In this document: positions 11,041-21,233 of the stretch, piece by piece
Layout: each line of letters begins with the position of its first letter
Numbering within the stretch: position 1 is the first letter of the stretch
NCBI GenBank assembly: GCA_963920635.1
Contig: OY987301.1
Location: forward strand, 56,736,560 to 56,800,559
DNA from: Pseudeuparius sepicola
Taxonomy: Eukaryota; Arthropoda; Insecta; Coleoptera; Anthribidae
Reading direction: 5' to 3'
Length of the DNA stretch: 64,000 nucleotides
Notes under the pieces: generated by a model
The model's database searches: none
Told to the model about the DNA's origin: nothing
What the model saw: the letters and a program-made list of their open reading frames with translations, nothing else
Made by a program: the position numbers and the translations under genes

Positions 11041-11512
11041 CAGGGTGTCCAGATTTGGTTATAAATGCGGGGTATCTCGGTTATTTTTGGAGATAGGGAG
11101 TTACGGTTTTCGCGAACCATTGCTACTTTTTTTGTGAAACGAAAGATACCGTAAAGAGACTTTTCATAGCCACCTTCGTTTTTAAAATACAGGGCGAAAT
11201 TGAAAATTTGCGCTTTTGGAGCATACCTCGTATCTTGGGAACGGTTAATGATATTGAAATGGCAAAAACTGTGTCTTATAGACATTTTCACGTAGAATTC
11301 AGTGCCGTATTCAGTTTTTTACTATAATTGATAGTGTTCGATATATGGACCAAACTTAGTTTTTTAATAGAACACCCTGTATATTTTATACTAGTTATAT
11401 TCAGATTGTAGTAAGCTTTACAAAAATATATAATACTATGTAGTTATTATCTAAATTAGGCTCTAAAAATAACCGAGATACCCCGCATTTAAAACCAAAT
11501 CTGGACACCCTG
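11041..11512. mobile_element. MITE, CAGGGTGTCC termini
   Basis: The left end CAGGGTGTCCAGATTTGGTT and the right end are reverse complements over about 48 bases, with two or three differences. The 472-base element has no credible coding capacity. The terminal CAGGGTGT is shared in outline with the elements at 26928, 52742 and 57095. Confidence 0.75.
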
Positions 11513-11819
11513 TACTTATGACTGCCCTGATCGCTATGCCTATCACAAACTGCATGGAAACATAATGGCATACTGATTCAAATGACGGATACTTGGAGTC
11601 CAACAGCCATGTGTAAACAAGTAGCCGCCCTCCAGCTCGCGTTGAGGGTTGCGTGGTGGTGGTTTAGTCATGAAAAGGAAACATACCGGTATTAGCAGAG
11701 CAAAAAGGAAAATCTACATTTCGGTAAGTATTAAAAACATATATATTTTTTTCCCATGAAAAAAAATTACATCCCACTCTTTTTCCCAAAACAAAACTGT
11801 GGTTGGAGAAGCTGTCGTC

Positions 11820-12127
11820 CTGTCACTTTTGACCAATGAGCAATCTTAACTTCTTTCTTTTCCCACGAACTCTTTTTACACATAAATACATTTTTCCTTC
11901 AACCAACAACATAAAAACATGAGAAAACATAAATCTTGCCCCACGCTTCGATAGCTACACGAGGTGATCAGTCTCGCGTTTGACCATCAAAACTAGAAGT
12001 CACGAGTTCATTGTCCGGACCAAATTACCTCGTATCAATTTGCAAAAAAAACACATCTGTTTCATTACGATAACACTTACAATAACACGTTTTTATTTCA
12101 TACAGGAAAGAAAATCGGACTGTGTCA
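11820..12127 (-). repeat. Candidate 3' LTR of the second Gypsy element
   Basis: On the minus strand the sequence right after the polypurine tract starts TGACACAG. It contains an AATAAA (about 12091-12096) and may end AAAGTGACA near 11821, which would give TG...CA ends. It does not resemble the LTR at 17410-17684, so the pair cannot be confirmed and the left limit is tentative. Confidence 0.35.
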
Positions 12128-12142
12128 CTTCTCCCCCCCTCT
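12128..12142 (-). other. Polypurine tract of the second Gypsy element
   Basis: AGAGGGGGGGAGAAG on the minus strand, just after the integrase reading frame ends. It marks the 3' end of the internal region. Confidence 0.6.
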
Positions 12143-12169
12143 AAATAAAAAAAATCCTTTTTCCAAACC

Positions 12170-13401
12170 TTAATCTCCCAATGAAAAACTAGCATAATAT
12201 GGTGCTAATCTATTTACATGTACTACTTCACTTTTACTCTTTGCACCTTCTCCTTTTTGTATCACATACTTTAATGGCGAAATCTGTTTTACTACAACAA
12301 AAGGTCCTTGGTATTTTGGTTGTAACTTATCACTTTTCCCTTTTTTCCTTATAAAAACTCTTAATTTTACTTTATCTCCTGTAGAATATTTTGTCTCTCT
12401 TCGTTTTTCATCGTACTTATTTTTTGAATATTCCTGTGTTTTGTTAGTATTTTGTTTTGCTTTTTCTCTAATTTTATTTATTTCATTTGCAGATAATTGA
12501 AGAAATCCCGTTGTCGGAGTTGGAAGACTTGCATCTGGAATCAGCTGTGGCTCCCGTGCATAGACCAGAAAAAAAGGTGAGTATCTTGTAGTTTCATTAA
12601 TACTGGTGTTGTACGCAAAAGTAACCCTTGACAAAAAATTATCCCAATCATTTTGACTAGATGATGTGTAATGACTTAACATTGCAGCCAAAGTCTGATT
12701 AAATCGTTCTGTCAATCCATTTGTTTGTGGATGATAGGCTGTAGTGTAAACATTTCTTGAATTCATTTTTTTTACAAGTTGAGTCACTATTTCTGATCTG
12801 AAGACAAGTCCTCTATCGCTTAGATTTTTTTTGGTACACCATGTCGACATATTATTTGTTCTAAAAGGAATGTAGAAATTTCTTCAGCTTTTGCGCTTGG
12901 TACAGCTTTAGTCTCTGCCCATTTTGTGACGTAATCCGTACACACAATGATATTATTATTTCCGCTTTTTGTTTTTGTTATTGGTCCCAATATGTCGATT
13001 CCAATCATCTCAAAAGGTTGTCCTTCAACTTTTATTGGTTGTAAAAAACCTTGGGGTTTTACGTTTGTAGGTCCTTTTCTAGCTTGACATACCGTACAGC
13101 CTTGTACATATCTTTTAATTTCTTTTAGCATATTGTCCTAATAATATCGTTTTTGAATTTTATTGTATGTTTTTGTAAAGCCGAGGTGTCCTGACAAAGG
13201 TTCGTTGTGCAATTGTTGCAAAATATCTATTTTTAGACTGTTAGGAATAACTAGTTTATCTATTTCGTTATAATTTGATGATTTTTTATATAGGCATTGA
13301 TCGATGATATTAAAGTTCTTCGCTCTTCTTTGCAAATGTGAGTTGCCATAATTTTCATCTTCTTTTGCTTTTATTAATTGCGACACAATTGGATCTTCCA
13401 T
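12170..13401 (-). pseudogene. Integrase of the Ty3/Gypsy element
   Basis: The zinc-binding His pair and Cys pair are visible (LHNEPLSGHLGF, then CTVCQARKG). The core has Asp in GIDILGP, Asp in SDRGLVF and Glu in LTERFNQ, completing the DDE triad. The C-terminal part carries YQGPFVVVKQ and a basic tail. A TAG at 13140-13138 replaces the Trp usual after RYY, and an A-run near 12830 causes a frameshift between the two Asp-containing segments. Otherwise it is close to full length. Confidence 0.8.
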
Positions 13402-13521
13402 TTGAAGTTTTCTGATATCTACCGTGGAAATTGAAAATGTAGATATTTCGTTTGCGAGTTCCTCGTCCTTTTTTGTAGCCTTAAAGCAAGGATATCTCGA
13501 AAGACAATCGGCATCTAAATT

Positions 13522-14958
13522 TTATTTTCCCGGTTTATGTACCACTTTAAAATCGTACTCTTGTAATTTGCAACTCCACCGTGCTAGTCGACCAGATACG
13601 TTTTTCAAGGATGATAAATAACAAAGTGCTTGATGATCGGAAAATATCTTTATGTGTTGTCCCCAGATGTAACAACGAAGGTACTGTAAACTCCACACTG
13701 CTGCTAAACATTCTTTTTCTGATATTGTGTAATTTTTTTCGCATTTTGTTAGAGTCCTAGATATATAACAAATGGGATGATATTCCTCATTAATTTCTTG
13801 TAAAAGTACAGCTGCAATTCCTTCATCGCATGCATCAATATGTAGTTCTTTTTTTGCCTCCGGTAAATAATGACATAATACTGGTGGCGAACTTAATTTC
13901 TTTTTTAAAATTTCAAATGTTTTTTCATGAATTTCTTCCCATGCAAATTTCGTATTTTTTGTGCATAAATTATATAATGGTTTAGCGATTATACTAAATT
14001 TTTCAATAAATCTTCTGTAATAATTTGCTGATCCTAAGAAGCTTTGAACAGATTTTTTGTCGGTTGGAGTTGGAAATGACATAGTTGCTTGTGTTTTAGT
14101 AGGTTCTGGCGAAATACCTTCTTTTGATACAGTGAAACCTAATATTGTGACTTTGTTATAAGCAAATTTGCATTTTGACGACTTTAGAGTTAGACCAGCT
14201 GCTTTAAGTTTTGCCAAAATTTATTCTAGGTTTTCTTGGTGTTCTTTAAACGTTTTTCCGTAGACAATGATGTCATCAATGTATGTCAATGCTCCATGCC
14301 ACTTCATGTTGCCTAATACCGTGTCAGCTAACTGTTGGAACGTACTCGGGGCATTACATAATCCGAAACTTAAACGATTGAATTCAAAAAGTCCATCAGT
14401 AGTTATAAATGCAGTTTTGTATTTATCTTCTTCTTTTATTTGAACTTGCCAATACCCAGAAAAAAGGTCTAAAGCAAAAAAAAAATTTGAGTTTCCTAAA
14501 TAAGTTAATATGTCGTCAATAATCGGTATGGGATATACATTTCTTACAGTTTTTGCATTTAACTTTCGGTAATCGATGCAAAAACGCCATTCATTATTTG
14601 GTTTAGGGACTAGGATCACCGGACTAGAATACGAGCTATTTGATTTTCTTATAATTCCATTTAGTAACATTTCTTCTATTTGATTATTTATTATTTGCCT
14701 TTCTTTATGTGACACTCGGTACGGTCTGGAATTCACTGGTGTTTTATCTATCAGATCTATTGAATGTTCAACAATATCGGTGTTTCCCAGTTCGTTCATA
14801 TTCCACGCAAAAATGTCTTCAAATTTTTCAATTACATTTGTGATAGTTTCCTTTTCTTTTTCGTTAAGGTTAATATTTATGTTATATGTTTTATTTTTAA
14901 TTATATTATGATTTTTTGAGTTTAAGATTTGCAAAGTTTTTGATTTATTTTTTTTCAT
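13522..14958 (-). pseudogene. Reverse transcriptase/RNase H of the Ty3/Gypsy element
   Basis: The RT palm has FFALDLFSGYWQV, LSFGLCNAPSTFQQ and the catalytic YIDD at about residue 227 of the 14958-14221 frame, so all catalytic Asp are kept. A TAA at 14223-14221 interrupts the protein in frame after the thumb start. RNase H (14217-13522) has HIDACDEG, SEKECLA and FSDHQAL. A second TAA follows HKPGK at about 13522 in the same frame, where relatives have Lys. The RT frame begins with ATG overlapping the protease stop as ATGA (14958-14955). Confidence 0.8.
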
Positions 14959-15730
14959 ATCGTCTTTTTTAATTTATACGCGACACAAGTTCCCGCGAAA
15001 ATTTTCTTTGGCACTGCACTATAATTTTTTAGAGTTATAAAGATGTCATTATTTTCCGAGTACATGTTTTTTATTTCTAGTCCATTTTTAATCAAAAAAT
15101 TATAATTTGGAACGTACGAGTTTAGGTTTATTGTGTTAATATTTTTTGAATTAATTCTATATTTTTCAACATTGTCTTTTTCTATTATTATGTCACCATT
15201 TACTGTGATTTTAGAATTTTCACTACAGTCTATTTCTTCATAAAAATTAGGAAGTTCAGCAAAATAATTTTCAGTATTAATGTTATTTTTTATGTTAATA
15301 ATAACATTACCACCTAGAGTAATTAAACCAGTTTCGAAATTAATATTTACATTTGAATTATTAGTTTGGTTTACTAACTTGATATTTTTATTTTTCAGGC
15401 TTATATCAGCATCACAGGCGTACAGAAAGTCCATTCCCAACAGCAGTGGTTTCGGCAAATTTTCTATTACGATAGCTTCGACCCAATGTGACCATTCTCC
15501 GAAACTAAGTGGAACTCTTGTTGTACCAAGGGCACATACTAGTGATCCATTGGCAAGTAACACAAAAGGTAAGTTTTCTTTTTTATTTATTGTAGATTTT
15601 ACTTGATCGTAATTGATGATACTTGTTTCTGCGCCCGTGTCTATGATTATATCGACTAAGTTTTGATCCTCATAAATTGTACCTTTACATGTTAGTGGGC
15701 CTTTTTTTTGTAGGAGACTTTGATAGTGGT
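14955..15730 (-). CDS. Aspartic protease region of the Ty3/Gypsy pol
   Basis: The active-site motif IIIDTGAETS is encoded at about 15650-15620 and the LLLGMDFL flap/helix motif lies further on. The frame is open from the -1 shift point at 15773 down to the stop at 14955. No ATG is needed if pol is made by frameshifting. The C-terminal third is Asn-rich and has no recognised motif. It ends in a different frame from the RT, with a four-base ATGA overlap. Confidence 0.7.
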
Positions 15731-15751
15731 GGGCGGCATTATAAAAATGCT

Positions 15752-16828
15752 TTAACGCCGCCCAGGGTTCCCGTTTCCCTGGTGGTGAAACGAACTTGTG
15801 CTGGGTTGATGTTTGTCATTCCTTGTGTTATTTTGACTTTGACCATGTGTGTAACCATAATTTTTTGGATATCTACATGCTCTTGCGCGGTGTCCTGGTT
15901 TTCCGCAATTGAAACATACTGGACCATTATCATAGTATTGTTGCCTGTCTTGACTATTGTAATAGGGTCTTCTCGGCGTTGAATTATAAGAATTAATATT
16001 ATAATTGTTTCTGTTTTTTATTATTTCATTTCTCATGGCGCTTGCTATTTCTTCTTGAATAATTTTTTTTAATTCGGCCATATTGAAGGTTTCTGTTGGG
16101 GGTGGTGTGGGGGTTGGGCCTTTCGCGGAGCTTGTTGACGTCTGCGGTTCTTGTAGCGATGAATTTGGCGACGTTGGATTACTGGAGTACTTGTAAGCAT
16201 CTTTTTGAGCAGCTACTTCATTTTCGGCGTTTTGTATTGTTTCGACAATTTTTTTCATTTCTGCGAAATCCTCAGGTTGTTTCAATTTTATTTGATACAA
16301 ATATGTTGGAAGAAGACCAGATTCAAAATATTCTTGTTGAGTAGCTTCCGGCATTTTGTCGTCCACCATATCACAAAGGAAAAGGATGTCTCTCAAGTAA
16401 TTCATAATAGGCTCTCCACATTGTTGTCTACGATATTTTAATTTCAGTTTCATTTCTTTTTTATAGGTTTCAAAATAAAAATCATTTTTTAGATCTTTCA
16501 AGGTCTGTACCCAGTCTGCCTCTGGATGCCGAGTAGCGTATGTTTGATACCACTTTTGTGCTTGACCTTCCAGATATTGTGATAAATAACTTAATTTTAA
16601 GTTATTGTCCCAATTATTTGCATTTGCTGCTGCTTCGTAGTTTCTTAAAAATTGAAATATATTTTCAACATCTGGATTAAATGACTTTGGAGAAATAAAC
16701 TTTGGTACTGCAGGGGTTCTGTCGGGGTGATGCAAATTTCCTAAGGTGCAATTAAAGTTTGGCATGATTTCTTCTTTTTTCTGAACCTTATTATCGATTT
16801 TCTTTGAATTTTCTTGTTTTCCTTCCAA
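15752..16828 (-). CDS. Gag of the Ty3/Gypsy element
   Basis: A 358-codon frame. The capsid-like region (about residues 50-190) includes FLRNYEAAANANNW, YLEGQAQKWYQ and DYF-type spacing. A Pro/Thr/Ser linker follows, then a single CCHC knuckle, CFNCGKPGHRARAC, at about residues 305-318, and a short basic tail. It forms the particle shell and binds RNA. The first codon given is TTG; an ATG lies a few codons inside (MPNFNC), or the protein may begin further upstream through the 17072-16791 frame, which overlaps it. Confidence 0.8.
   Translation of the reverse strand: MEGKQENSKKIDNKVQKKEEIMPNFNCTLGNLHHPDRTPAVPKFISPKSFNPDVENIFQFLRNYEAAANANNWDNNLKLSYLSQYLEGQAQKWYQTYATRHPEADWVQTLKDLKNDFYFETYKKEMKLKLKYRRQQCGEPIMNYLRDILFLCDMVDDKMPEATQQEYFESGLLPTYLYQIKLKQPEDFAEMKKIVETIQNAENEVAAQKDAYKYSSNPTSPNSSLQEPQTSTSSAKGPTPTPPPTETFNMAELKKIIQEEIASAMRNEIIKNRNNYNINSYNSTPRRPYYNSQDRQQYYDNGPVCFNCGKPGHRARACRYPKNYGYTHGQSQNNTRNDKHQPSTSSFHHQGNGNPGRR
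15773..15779 (-). promoter_or_regulatory. -1 ribosomal frameshift site GGGAAAC (gag-pol)
   Basis: On the minus strand the gag codons read CAG GGA AAC, so the heptamer is G_GGA_AAC, the X_XXY_YYZ arrangement in the gag reading frame. It lies 18 bases upstream of the gag stop (15754-15752). Shifting back one base gives a frame that is open through the protease active site. GC-rich sequence downstream (GGGAACCCTGGGCGGCG) can form a stem. The same heptamer is used at the gag-pro junction of some primate betaretroviruses. Confidence 0.7.
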
Positions 16829-17072
16829 ATTCTATTGTTGAAATATCGTCAAAAAATAAATTTGTTTTCGTAAGTATAGGAAAACTTTTAGTAGTGCGAA
16901 TCGGCGTTGAAAAAGGAATTTGTTTGTCTAGGTTTTCTAAAGATGATGATGTTGTTGGAGATCGATGGGTTTTGTCACTTTTTTTAAACAGGTTTGCTTG
17001 TTTTAATTCGTCAAGTTTGATTTTACTTTGTGATGCTGATCTTAATACTCTTTTATTTTCAGGTTCTGACAT
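16791..17072 (-). CDS. Short basic protein or Gag N-terminal extension
   Basis: A 93-codon frame starting ATG at 17072, rich in Ser, Lys and Arg, with no recognised domain. It overlaps the Gag frame by 38 bases in another phase. It may be the true Gag N-terminus separated by an indel, or a small separate frame in the leader. Confidence 0.4.
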   Translation of the reverse strand: MSEPENKRVLRSASQSKIKLDELKQANLFKKSDKTHRSPTTSSSLENLDKQIPFSTPIRTTKSFPILTKTNLFFDDISTIEFGRKTRKFKENR

Positions 17073-17390
17073 ATACGCTGCTGATCACCGATTGACAAGA
17101 TTCAAAAAAAGGAAAATGTAAGTATAATTTCAATAAAGTTATTACTAAAATATGTTAATTTTAATTTCAAACAGAGTTGACCTTTTTTCCCGTGGCGACT
17201 GTACATCGGTTTCTAAAAATAGCGCGGCTTATTTGGCGACCGGCAATGCGACAAAAAATTATGGTTTGAATTATTGATACGACGCAAATATGGATATATG
17301 GATTTACTTAAATTCAATTTCATTGCAATTAAACTGAAAAGACATATTAAAAGATTAATTTAAAGACTACCACATGAACCAACGCCTAGA

Positions 17391-17407
17391 CCACAGCGTC
17401 TCCACCA
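17391..17407 (-). other. Primer-binding-site-like sequence
   Basis: On the minus strand TGGTGGAGACGCTGTGG begins two bases after the LTR end. TGG matches the CCA end of a tRNA primer; the tRNA species was not identified. Confidence 0.45.
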
Positions 17408-17409
17408 CT

Positions 17410-17684
17410 TGTTACGTTTTGGGGGACGTAGCGGGGAGGATCGTGTGGAAAGAACCAAATTAGACGTTTAACCCCTTTTATTAGTTGCAAATAAACCCTG
17501 AACGGCACATACCTGACCCTATATCACCTAGCACCCACGCTTCGCCGCCATCCGCAACACCGTCCGAGGCCCCTGCCGCCTGTCTTGCCCGTTGCCGACC
17601 GACTCCCCCGAGCGAGCGTCCGCCTCTTCACGTCTTCCTTCTAAGGCACAGTCGTCCAACTGTCGAACGAGTCTTTTTCTAACA
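17410..17684 (-). repeat. LTR, 275 bp, TGTTA...TAACA ends
   Basis: Starts TGTTACG and ends TAACA on the plus strand, a perfect 5-base inverted terminus. A polyadenylation-type AATAAA lies near the 3' end on the minus strand and a primer-site-like sequence abuts it. Its placement suits the 5' LTR of the Gypsy element to the left, but it does not match the sequence beside that element's polypurine tract. Confidence 0.6.
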
Positions 17685-17840
17685 ATATGAAGGACCCGGA
17701 TGACTGTTTACTTTATCATTAATTAACAACAGAATATGCATACTATAATGCCCCCCAAGGGTAAAATATCGTCCCAAAATCTGTCCCTATGTCCCGATCT
17801 ATTAGGTTGGATGTTTATCGGTTGACTAGGAAAAATTGGT

Positions 17841-18218
17841 CTATACTAAAATCGAACAATTCTTAAGTCTGGCCTAAATAAAAGCACGTGTTCGATGACG
17901 TTCCGCGAAACAAGGCGATTGGCCAATAGGCCATAAAATATCACCGCGCCTGGTAAACAGAGACATACTCGATCGCAAAAGTATATTTAATCGGTTTTCT
18001 CTTGTTGTTTTCAGCTAATCAGACACTGCCATAAATAATTTCATCGATGTTTTGGACCATTTTAATTAAGCCAATAATTTATTTCCGAAATATTTTTAAG
18101 TAAACAATTGTAAAACGAAAATTAAATAAAGGTTGTGACTCAGCGCGGCTATGGCGAATATCTCAATGCATGTGCTCTTGTTTACGCCAGGCGTAAGAGT
18201 TGCTCGATTTTGGTATAG
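17841..18218. mobile_element. TIR element, copy 1 (about 380 bp)
   Basis: The ends are inverted over about 45 bases with several mismatches: CTATACTAAAATCGAACAA at the left and its complement CTCGATTTTGGTATAG at the right. The interior has AATAAA-like and CACGTG words but no coding frame. The same element lies inverted at 34608-34987. The right end abuts errantivirus gag sequence, which shows that it inserted there or broke it. Confidence 0.7.
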
Positions 18219-18924
18219 TAGAAAACTTTTGATTTTGGAAATTATTTCTTTGAGGTTTATTATTATAACTTTGGTAACTATTTTGGTAAATAGGACGAGA
18301 GAAATTATTTTGGAAATTGGGACGTGAAACATTGTTTTGGTAAATGTTTTGTCTATTTGCCCTAGGACTATTTTGTAAATTTGTGAAAGTATTTTGAAAA
18401 TTATTTCTCTAAATATTTTGAGTATAACTAAACTAATAGGCCCTGTAAAACCTCTGACAAAGGCCCTTAAGCACAACTCGTCATATTGTCTATAGTAAAT
18501 AATAATTTGTTTTGTTGCTTGAGTTGGATAAGCGTCAGAATTTATTTTCTGTCGTAAAATTACTCCTCATAATTTGGAATCTTTTCGCGAAGTCCAATAG
18601 GGACTCATTTTTAAACGTCCTAGCCATAAATACCTACATCCTGTTCTAAGCATTCTAAATTTCGACGGCCGCCAAAGCATTGATTTAGCGCGTCCTTAAT
18701 TTTTTGCCAGGTATTCAATTCGTTCCGACAACCCATTAACATAATTGTGCACTTCCAGTCAGTTTCATCTGGACTACTCTAATTAAATAATTTGGCAAAA
18801 AGTCGTCTGTGAAATTACTGTAAATTTCGAAAAGGTAGTCGCAAGAGGAAATTCATTTCGGTAATGAAGTTGCATTACCATCAAAGTTTGGGATCGAGAG
18901 GTTAACATCTTCATTATTTGACAT
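18219..18924 (-). pseudogene. Gag of the second errantivirus-like element, frameshifted
   Basis: Starts ATG at 18924 (MSNNEDVN). In alternating frames it shows the gypsy-type capsid pattern LTGSAQ, NTWQKIKDALNQCFGGRR, and CLRAFVRGFTGPI (18476-18430), then an Asn/Gln-rich tail (YQNNVSRPNFQNNF) up to the TIR element. At least two frameshifts and one stop interrupt it. No zinc knuckle, as usual for this group. Confidence 0.65.
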
Positions 18925-19349
18925 TTTAAACTTTCTTTTATTTCTTTATCTACTTTACTGATAACTTGGTTAATGTTAGTTTGTTCGTCAATATTTAATT
19001 AATTGATAATAAACTGCAGTTCTCGATATGAATTTCACTCATAAATTCGATTCTTCGTTAAAATATCTTATAACATAAAATAGTATAAAATAGTAGAGAA
19101 TGTAGGATAAAAGGTAAAATAAAGGGGACTCGAAGGGACAACTTGACTCTTACCAAATGTTGATTTTGGTCGCCGGTCAAAGTTTTTCGAGGAGTACTGC
19201 CTTTCCTGTGGCTGTTGAGGTTGAGGTTCTGCGTCTTCGGGATTGAAATCCTTCAGCTCCTAGCGACACGGTAGAAACGTTGCCAATTATGGAAATCGAT
19301 CTATGGACGGCCTCGAGAACTGGATGCGAAAATCCTACCTACTGCGCCA

Positions 19350-19605
19350 GTTAAGTTTTTTTTATTTCCAAAGGTTTATTTTTCAATTTTTTTATTTTGC
19401 ACAACTACAGATGAAGCGATTCGTGCTGCAGGCAAGACTGCAACAATACTAATGCAATACTAAGGCAATACTAATCATACAATATACTTAAACCTATATT
19501 TAAAAAGTAAGGAATGCCTTTTCAGCGTCCACGCACCGCGCACTTGTTGGCTCGCACTGCACCTTTTCACAATAAAGTCTATTAGGTATCTATAGGGCCG
19601 TAACT
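19350..19605 (-). repeat. 5' LTR of the second errantivirus-like element
   Basis: Bounded by AGTTAAG (19350) and GTAACT (19605) and directly followed, on the minus strand, by the tRNA-Ser-like primer site. About 256 bp. No second copy in the window. Confidence 0.6.
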
Positions 19606-20267
19606 ATAGACCTTTCAAAAAATTAACGAAACAAGTAACATTACAACTAGGGCGACGTTTTGTCGCGGGGGTGTGTTTGTACCCGCCCTAGAAGAGTTAG
19701 AACCAAATATTCACACTTTCTGCAGTTGGTGTCTTTAGAAGGCTACTTGAACTTTGATTATGAGCACATACCACGACTCCCAGGGTAATGCAAGAAATAT
19801 ACACACGGATAAAAAAATATTGTAAATACCGTACCTACATTATGTATGATATTATTAAGAAGAGCTATGTATTCATAAACTTTAAATAAAGTTCAAAGAT
19901 ATTTATCGTGTTTTCTTTGAGTGGGAGAGAGTATAAAGCCTAAAAATCAATAACAGTACCTTCACATCGTGAAACAATGGGCTAATACAGACTCTATTAT
20001 ACAATAGACAAAGTTCCACAATCCCATCCAAATTATATAAGAAATCAGAGTAACGTATGTTTTATTGTAATGTCGCATTCATAAAGAAACCATTGCGAGC
20101 GAGGTCTGGACTAAAATCAATACCTCCCAGGCCGCGATTTTTATAAACAAATGCAATACGTGAGAGTATGTGGCTACGTTATCCGCCGTTGGTTCTCCGG
20201 TGATGGCAGGACGCTGACTAATGGTCCGCCAGCGCACCATCTTGGTTCACAGAGGATCGAGTTCCTG
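19606..20267. other. No recognisable gene
   Basis: Mixed-composition DNA with a CCGCCC-rich patch near 19690. No splice-framed reading frame and no inverted ends were found. Confidence 0.4.
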
Positions 20268-20455
20268 ATTGTGCGAATGTGCAATTGGATTGAGTAATTT
20301 CTCGATCAGATTGCGTAATTGCGCTATTGAATTGTGCAATTGCGCGATTGTATTGCGTAATTGAGCGACTGGAAAAAATGCTCGATCGTATTGCGTAATT
20401 GTTCGATTGTATCGCGTAATTGTTCGATTGTATTGCGTAATTGTGCCAGGAATCC
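20268..20455. repeat. 22-bp minisatellite
   Basis: About eight diverged copies of a unit like TTGCGTAATTGTTCGATTGTA. The minus-strand frame through it encodes a repetitive Asn/Gln/Ser peptide (NNYAIQS type), which is a by-product of the repeat rather than a credible gene. Confidence 0.65.
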
Positions 20456-20561
20456 ATGCCTAGTACCTCAAAGAAATTTCCCAATCAGACATCAAAATAT
20501 CTACATGAATAGCCGATAGCAAGACTTAACCTACGAAAACTATCCCGCCCGAAGACATCTC

Positions 20562-21233
20562 TCACATCTAAAGGCAGAGACGAAATCACAAGGTAGAACT
20601 CGCTAAAATAAGCACATATGCTTAATAAACATTAGCTCAAAAACGCTTGGTTCTCCATATACAGCGTGTTGAAATTTTTCCAAAAATAACATCTTTTTTT
20701 AATTTCTTTCGAGCCCATTTAGGAATTCCAACCAAATTAGGTACACATTATGAATTGGAGGGTTGCCATTTTGTGCAATAATTTGACCCCGTTCAGATGA
20801 CCAGCGACGTAGATACAAATAGTTACTGTAAATAATTGTAAAAAAAAATAGTACGGTTCTGTGGAAAATTTTTTTACCTTTTTTGGATAGCCCATTCAAT
20901 TCGGAACAAAAAGCGCCTCTTGGTATTTTTTTTATATCTGGTACGGTTTCTTTGTAATTTCGAATTATTTAAACTAGTGCCAAGGCGATTATGCTGGCAT
21001 TTAAAATAAAATTATTTGTTTCTACGCCGCTGGTCATCTGAACAGGGCCAAATTATTGCAAAAAATGACAACCCATAATATGTACCAAATTAAAAAATAT
21101 ATTTGTTATTTTTGGAAAAGTTTCAACACGCTGTATATGGAGAACCAAGCGTTTTGGAGCTAATGTTTATTAAGTATATGTGCTTGTTTTAGCGAATTCT
21201 ACCTTGTTTTTTCGGCTCTGCCTTTAGATGTGA
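20562..21233. mobile_element. 672-bp near-palindromic element
   Basis: Begins TCACATCTAAAGGCAGAG and ends with its complement. The two halves remain complementary almost to the centre: the GCTTGGTTCTCCATATACAG, CATCTGAAC and CGTAGA segments all reappear inverted. The arms are about 270-300 bases each. This is a fold-back or MITE structure without coding capacity. TSD not evident. Confidence 0.7.

Larger units (their letters stand above)
12128..17408 (-). mobile_element. Ty3/Gypsy retrotransposon internal region
   Basis: Order on the minus strand: short 5' frame (17072-16791), gag with CCHC knuckle (16828-15752), protease (about 15690-14955), RT/RNase H (14958-13522), integrase (13401-12170), polypurine tract. 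No env. The coding region is nearly complete, but pol carries three in-frame stops and one or two frame changes. Pol is reached from gag by a -1 shift. The flanking LTR candidates at the two ends differ in sequence. Confidence 0.85.
18219..19605 (-). mobile_element. 5' end of a second errantivirus-like element (LTR, primer site, gag)
   Basis: On the minus strand: an LTR (19605-19350) with AGTTA...TTAACT ends, a primer site TGGCGCAGTAGGTAGG, which is nearly the tRNA-Ser site of 17.6/297-type elements, a short leader, and a gag starting near 18924. The element stops at the TIR element at 18218, and nothing of its pol is seen nearby. Confidence 0.7.

Noticed and set aside
20218..20484. Minus-strand frame with repeated NNYAIQS peptide
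   Set aside because: It follows exactly from a 22-bp DNA minisatellite; no start context, splice sites or non-repeat domain.
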